A DNA stretch of 64,000 nt from Fasciola hepatica. Its lineage: Eukaryota > Platyhelminthes > Trematoda > Plagiorchiida > Fasciolidae. The DNA lies in NCBI GenBank assembly GCA_948099385.1, contig CANUEZ040000012.1, positions 10,953,501-11,017,500 on the forward strand, given 5' to 3'. Of the stretch, positions 59,490-64,000 are shown in pieces (the first letter of the stretch is position 1; each line of letters opens with the position of its first letter). The notes beneath the pieces are model-generated. The model made no database searches. It was given only the letters and a program-made list of their open reading frames with translations, and was not told the DNA's origin. A program made the position numbers and the translations under genes.

Positions 59490-59720
59490 AGAAGCCTTGA
59501 AGTCGGCCTGCATTCTGTAAGAATAGCCGGGATAATTAGACAATGGGTAAGAAGCTTTGCACCAGAATGAACCTTTGGTGTTAAGGTGGATAATCGCTTT
59601 CATCTGGCAGCAAAGGTTTCGCAGGGATAGGCACTCACCCCTACATTGTTCTTCATCTTCACCAACGATCCAACCCAATAAATCATCAATCCTAATTTAA
59701 TCTTTGCGGATAAAGTGAAG
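59490..59720 (+). pseudogene. LINE reverse-transcriptase core fragment in the palindrome loop
   Basis: One uninterrupted frame apart from three stops: VRIAGIIRQWVRSFAPE, stop (where R of R-T-F is expected), TFGVKVDNRFHLAAKVSQG, stop (where S-V/A is expected), ALTPTLFFIFTNDPTQ, stop, IINPNLIFADKVKIS. This is the CR1-like RT segment from the W-I-x-x-F block through motif B to motif C (F-A-D-K instead of F-A-D-D). The stops are point changes, with no indel. Confidence 0.78.
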
Positions 59721-59723
59721 ATC

Positions 59724-59979
59724 TCCGTTGGGCAAGATTGCATTCCCACAAACCCTTGCAGTGTGCCTGATATAAGGTCAGCCTAAACCAGATAACTGGG
59801 GATCCGCCTCCAAGCTTTGTATTCCAAGTACATGCACGGAGCTCAAGTTAACTACATTTGGTAATATCACTTGCGAGTAGAAAACCCTACCGAATACTTC
59901 TCATACATGCCAATTCCTCAACTAGGCGAATTCGACATTGAATATCACGCTTTTATCGGCGCACAAGTTTCAGTGTATT
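59724..59979. repeat. Right arm, 256-bp inverted repeat
   Basis: Partner of 59131-59386. Confidence 0.9.
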
Positions 59980-60024
59980 GAGAGACCTGTTTTGTATTGC
60001 AACGCCGTCAAGCCGTTTATACAA

Positions 60025-62942
60025 ATAGTATAGTAAAGTATACTTCTTGACCGTGGTCAATAAACGTGCACAAGGCAAGATCAGAGTATACAGCAGTACA
60101 TGTCAATGTGAGGTATTCACAAATTCTAAATTTATAAATCATACAGCAGATGAAGGGCACTGGCAGCTGGACTACGATCTGAAGTTCGAGTCTGCAGTGG
60201 GTCGTTTTTATATTTTGAAGTCTTGAAGTAGTTCGCGGGTACCAGGTTTAAGCCAAAATCTTTCGGGATTTATGTTTATTTTCTTTTCGTCGGGTCCTGA
60301 AAAGAATTCGAAAACATAGGATGGAAAATGGGCAAAACTACACAATGCTGTCGAATACAAAGAGAATAGACACAAATGCTTTTCTTTTCCGTCTGAATTA
60401 TATGTGTGGTTGCTATTCAGTTTGATTACAGAAAAGCAACTCGGTAAATGGGTAGAGACACCACAATTCGAAAAGAAAAAAGGAATGTATTTTGGTAATT
60501 TTTTATGTTTCATTTATCACAAATTTATTTGTTTGCTTCAATCATTCATTTTTTCGACTGAGGTGAATAAGAGAAAAATACTGCCCAAAAGCTTATGTGG
60601 AGAGAGGGCTGGATTAGTTTGTGAGTAGGCCAGGACCTCACCGAAAATGACGATTCCGAAGAGTCCTAAAGGCTGCCTTGGATGAAGCCTACACTATTTC
60701 TTATGTAAGATCATTCCACAAAGATATAATCCCGCGAGCAAATAAATTTGGCGCACAAGTATGAGGTAACAAGGCGTAAAAGGTTTTTCACTGTGTTCAC
60801 ACAAACCTTCCAAGCTTGGAAGTGTGAAAATTCATCCACTAAATCTGCGCAGGACAAGTAGTATAGAAGGAAGGGATCGCCTTGCGTACGTTTTACGTCT
60901 CAAGGTTACGGATTCAGTTCGGTCGGACGAGCTGGACAGGAAATGTGTTGTAAGCCATGCAGCATGAACGTTGCCCTTCGCTGGACTTGTTCCAGCGGGT
61001 CTCGGTCCCCGATATAACCAGTGCATACGGCTTGACTGCCCTATTTTAGCAAGGGTCGGACGTACATTCGATACAGGAGAACGGAGCACTCCTGTGACAA
61101 TAGATGAGGTAAAGCCTAATTATGCGAAGACCATGGAAACCGATTTTTTTGTTCTCTTGCGGCTAGTGAGAAGAAGAATCACTAAGAGGCCGAAATCCTG
61201 GAATTTTGTGCTGACCCACGTTTTGGACTAAATTGCTACTATTTTTCTACAGTGGGTGGTTGCCAGTTCTTCCGAATTCCGCTGAGTCACTCTTGTCCTC
61301 AATGGTTGGAGGGCCGCATTTAGGAGACCAGCCTTACGCTTCAACCGTACCCGCCAGCTCTCCTACAGAGCCTGATGGCCATACTGTCATATCCTCGGCA
61401 TACACTGCTACTTTGTCGGGGACAACATTAGTTTGGTCTTTATTATAAGCAAAAGCTGGGACAAGCACAGATCCCCGAGCCACTCCGGTATAAATAGCAG
61501 ATGAGAAAGAGCAAGGTGACCCATTTCAATCAGCGAACAGTCGATCTTTAGAGAAGCTTCGGATAACGGAATTTGGACCACCCGAAATTCCATGCCGCCT
61601 CAAGTTTACCAGGGGGAGTTCATGGAACAGCCCACCAAAGCTCTTGATAAAGTCTACGAGGGTAATATAAGATGTCTGTCCACCGTCAAAAGCTTGGTGA
61701 GAAGCGCATTACAGTCAGTATATTAGCGCAGCAAGATCTTTGAGGCAGGAAACCGTGCTGGGAAGAAGGTAGTAGCCCGTGTTACTATAGATGGTCTGTT
61801 ATGGCACTTTTAATAATGCCTTCAGATCCTGCAAGGTGTATTAGTGAGACTATTTGGCGTGTGCCCTTCTGGACAATGGTGGTTTCTTTTTTCAACGTTG
61901 AAAGCTAATATTGCTTTCTTTCAACAAATGAAGAAAACACTGGAATCTAGACGTTGACAGGAAGTCCTGGAGTAGAGAATGGACATAACGTCAGCTGCCT
62001 TTTTAGGTATTCTTGGTTGGATCATGTCCGGTCCCATAGAACCACAAAGATTTAGAGGATAAATTTCTGTATACTTAACTGAAAAAGATATCAGTGTGTT
62101 CCAGTAGTGAGTCGGCCACCGGGTTTTCGGTCACTGGATGCACAGTCGTGCAATAGACGCTGAAGAAGGGGCCGAAGTTGGACTTAAAGGCTTCCGCCAC
62201 TTGTACCGGGGAAGAGGTAAAACAGCCTTCCGGTATTTTTAAGGCAACAGAGAGGGAGGACTACCGGGCACACTTGCGGTGTTGATAAAGAATGGACCTT
62301 TGCTCCGCTTTTGGGCTAGGAGACCCCTTGGTTTCGGAAGTATTGCCTGATCGGAGATCCGCACAGATTCCTGATTGGTATGAATTTGTTTGCATCGGTC
62401 TTTAGATCCGGGAACCTGTAGGATGCAGACAGTTGAACATGCTTTTTAGTAGCCGACAAAAACTCGGGAAAGTTGGCCTTTTTCCGTTGGTTGTGCGAGT
62501 TCGCACTGTGAGTGGATGGTCAGAGCCTCTACGTGCCGTTCTGTTAGCCAATTGAAGTCGTCTATTTAACTTTCCAAGTAGATGCCCACCAACCGGAGAC
62601 GTAGGTGTTTCCTGACCTGTTGAAATTTGGTCCCTTTGAAAGATCTGAAGCTAACATTCAAGGAATGACACTGGGACCATTTAGTTGCAAATGCCAAATT
62701 TCAACGGTATGGTCACTCTTTCCTGTGGAGGAAGAGTGATGACCGCGTCTAAAAGTTGACACTCGTTGGTAACTGCGAGATATAAAAACGATAAATCTCG
62801 CTTCGACCTGCATCTGCTGTTAAGCGGACGTGTTGGGCCCAGGTAAACCGTAGTACCGTTCTGACCACAGACTCCCCGAAGCAGCTGTCTGAATAGTGAA
62901 GTCCAACCAAGTTTACCCCAGGACCATAGAAATCACCTAGTT
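60025..62942 (-). mobile_element. LINE-B family member 2, truncated and decayed
   Basis: The 3' end has the ttgaccacggtcaa palindrome (60045-60060) and the cttgcct/gatctt block. Moving right on the minus strand: the RT tail near 61000-60850; VAVYAEDMTVWPSG near 61410-61370 (motif C Y-A-E-D, Asp to Glu), RGSVLVPAFAY near 61470; the VNLRRHGISGG block near 61590; SMGPDMIQPRIPKKAADVMS near 62030-61990, matching LINE-B S-M-G-P-D-I-I-H-P-R-I-L-K-E-A; LNVSFRSFKGTKFQQVRKHL near 62660; and GDFYGPGVNLVGL at the right edge (GDFN with Asn to Tyr). Numerous stops. Confidence 0.72.
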
Positions 62943-63400
62943 ATAAAAGAACTGAATTGTACGTTTCTTGACCGTGGTCAATACAATTGCACAAGACAAG
63001 ATCAGAGAACACAGCAGTACATGTAAATGTAAGGTATTCACAATTTCTAAACTTATGAATCACACAGCTGCAGAAATACACCAGTAAATTCATGTGGTGT
63101 TTGAGTGAACTAAAGTGGTAATGGTTGAAGCGGGAATTGCAAATCGGTTTCGAATTCGGTGAGGGCGGCGTGGATAGCTGGACAAACTTGGGATTGCTGG
63201 TTTAATCGATAATTGGACGGTCACAAGCGAGTAACCGGGCGGAAGGGATGCCAAAGAACAAGACTAAAAGTAAAGTACGCATAGGGCTATCAACGTGCAG
63301 TCAGAGATACCAGCGAAATATAGAACACTGATCGGGCATTGGGTAACTAATTATGGAGGAAGCATGTGAAATAAATGCAAGTAAGAAGCTTAGACGAGCA
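62943..63400 (-). mobile_element. LINE-B family member 3, 3' end (continues rightward)
   Basis: cttgaccgtggtcaat at 62967-62981 and the following 130 bases (gcacaagacaagatcagagaacacagcagtacatgt ...) closely match 60045-60130. Its 3' end abuts the endonuclease GDFN codons of member 2 without spacer. The right limit is unclear. Confidence 0.65.
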
Positions 63401-64000
63401 CTGGTCTCCAATTTCACGCTTCTGTCCTGCTAGTGCAATGCTGGATTCCGTAATGCGGGCTAAGGACCTATAGAAAACACCTATCAGGAGTGCTTCATAA
63501 TAACACAAGGTAGTTCTGGCCCACAAACGGTCTACAAAAGGAAATAAACCTGGATGTGAGACCATGGCCGGCGGTGAAGGGCGACTAAGGAAAGAGACTA
63601 CACCACCCGCTGGAACTCTCACCGAGTCCTTACTGACCAGCTCATGGCCATCGGGAGATATTTCACAGCAGTGGTCGTTCGGCGTGGTCCCTGTTCTAGT
63701 AGCAGCAAGGATGTGAGGTTTGCTATCAGCCAGCGACTGTCTCAGTTCGGTTTAGTGACAACTGAACGATGGTTTATGAGAGGCTGAAGAAACATACGAC
63801 TCAGGAGCTGGTGGGGATTGGATTGCTGAAGTATTGGGGTGGCAGGGGTTTAGCGGGTGCCAGAAGCGGACAAAATGGTGGTGCAAATAGTGGTTTGGGG
63901 AGGGATTCCCGGGGGGAGGTGCATTACAAGGGTTGTCGGCAGCACACCATTCATATTCCTTTGCTTCAACAGATGTGGGGGTTCTGAGACCATGGATGAG
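63401..64000. other. Right edge, unassigned
   Basis: Possibly the 3' UTR or coding part of LINE-B member 3. The 91-codon minus-strand frame at 63347-63622 has no RT motif that I can defend. G-rich plus strand from 63800. Confidence 0.25.

Noticed and set aside
1..64000. CRISPR arrays, operons, bacterial promoters, rRNA genes
   Set aside because: The sequence shows spliced eukaryotic genes and LINEs; the repeats found are transposon ends or dispersed copies, not direct repeats with spacers. No rRNA block recognised. tRNA genes were not searched systematically by eye, so their absence is not claimed.

Overview
The window looks like TE-dense nuclear DNA of a metazoan, most likely a platyhelminth (tapeworm or fluke). 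The reasons are spliced genes with very short introns (31-50 bp), a low density of host genes, several decayed non-LTR families (RTE-like, CR1-like and others), Penelope-like remnants, and a DNA transposon whose transposase resembles the CACTA/EnSpm-like group known from schistosomes. The flatworm placement is inference; I ran no searches. There are no operons, ribosome binding sites or CRISPR arrays.

Host genes: (1) 115-10216 (+) holds three phase-compatible exons of a nuclear receptor ligand-binding domain. Intron 1 (about 6 kb) swallowed a LINE and SINE-like repeats; the DNA-binding domain must lie left of the window. (2) 19017-19586 (-) is an uninterrupted OCIA-domain (OCIAD1/Asrij-like) reading frame with a downstream AATAAA.

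Transposon landscape, left to right: LINE-I 3.1-5.95 kb (-); RTE copy a 10.5-12.2 kb (+); a mariner fragment 12.7-13.2 kb (-); Penelope-like remnants at 14.5-15.4 and 17.06-17.19 kb (+); an older RTE remnant 16.4-18.25 kb (+); RTE copy c 21.4-23.0 kb (-); near full-length RTE copy d 24.08-27.46 kb (+); a CR1-like tail 28.3-28.7 kb (+); LINE-A (-) split into 29.83-31.28 and 34.36-34.97 kb by a 3,078-bp DNA transposon (31282-34359); LINE-B 35.1-39.6 kb (-); LINE-C 41.05-42.7 kb (-); LINE-D 43.3-49.2 kb (+, C-rich coding strand) followed by pyrimidine-rich DNA and a roughly 350-bp tandem repeat; then LINE-B relatives and a 256-bp-arm inverted repeat from 57.4 kb to the end.

The most striking item is the nested DNA transposon. 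It has 12-bp terminal inverted repeats, a 2-bp CG duplication whose removal restores the LINE reading frame, a palindromic subterminal repeat array, and a micro-intron gene in which the N-terminal part of a transposase is joined in frame to a coiled coil and a DUF4806 domain. The gene now carries three in-frame stops. A second notable pattern is the set of RTE copies whose identity changes abruptly, as expected for gene conversion or recombination.
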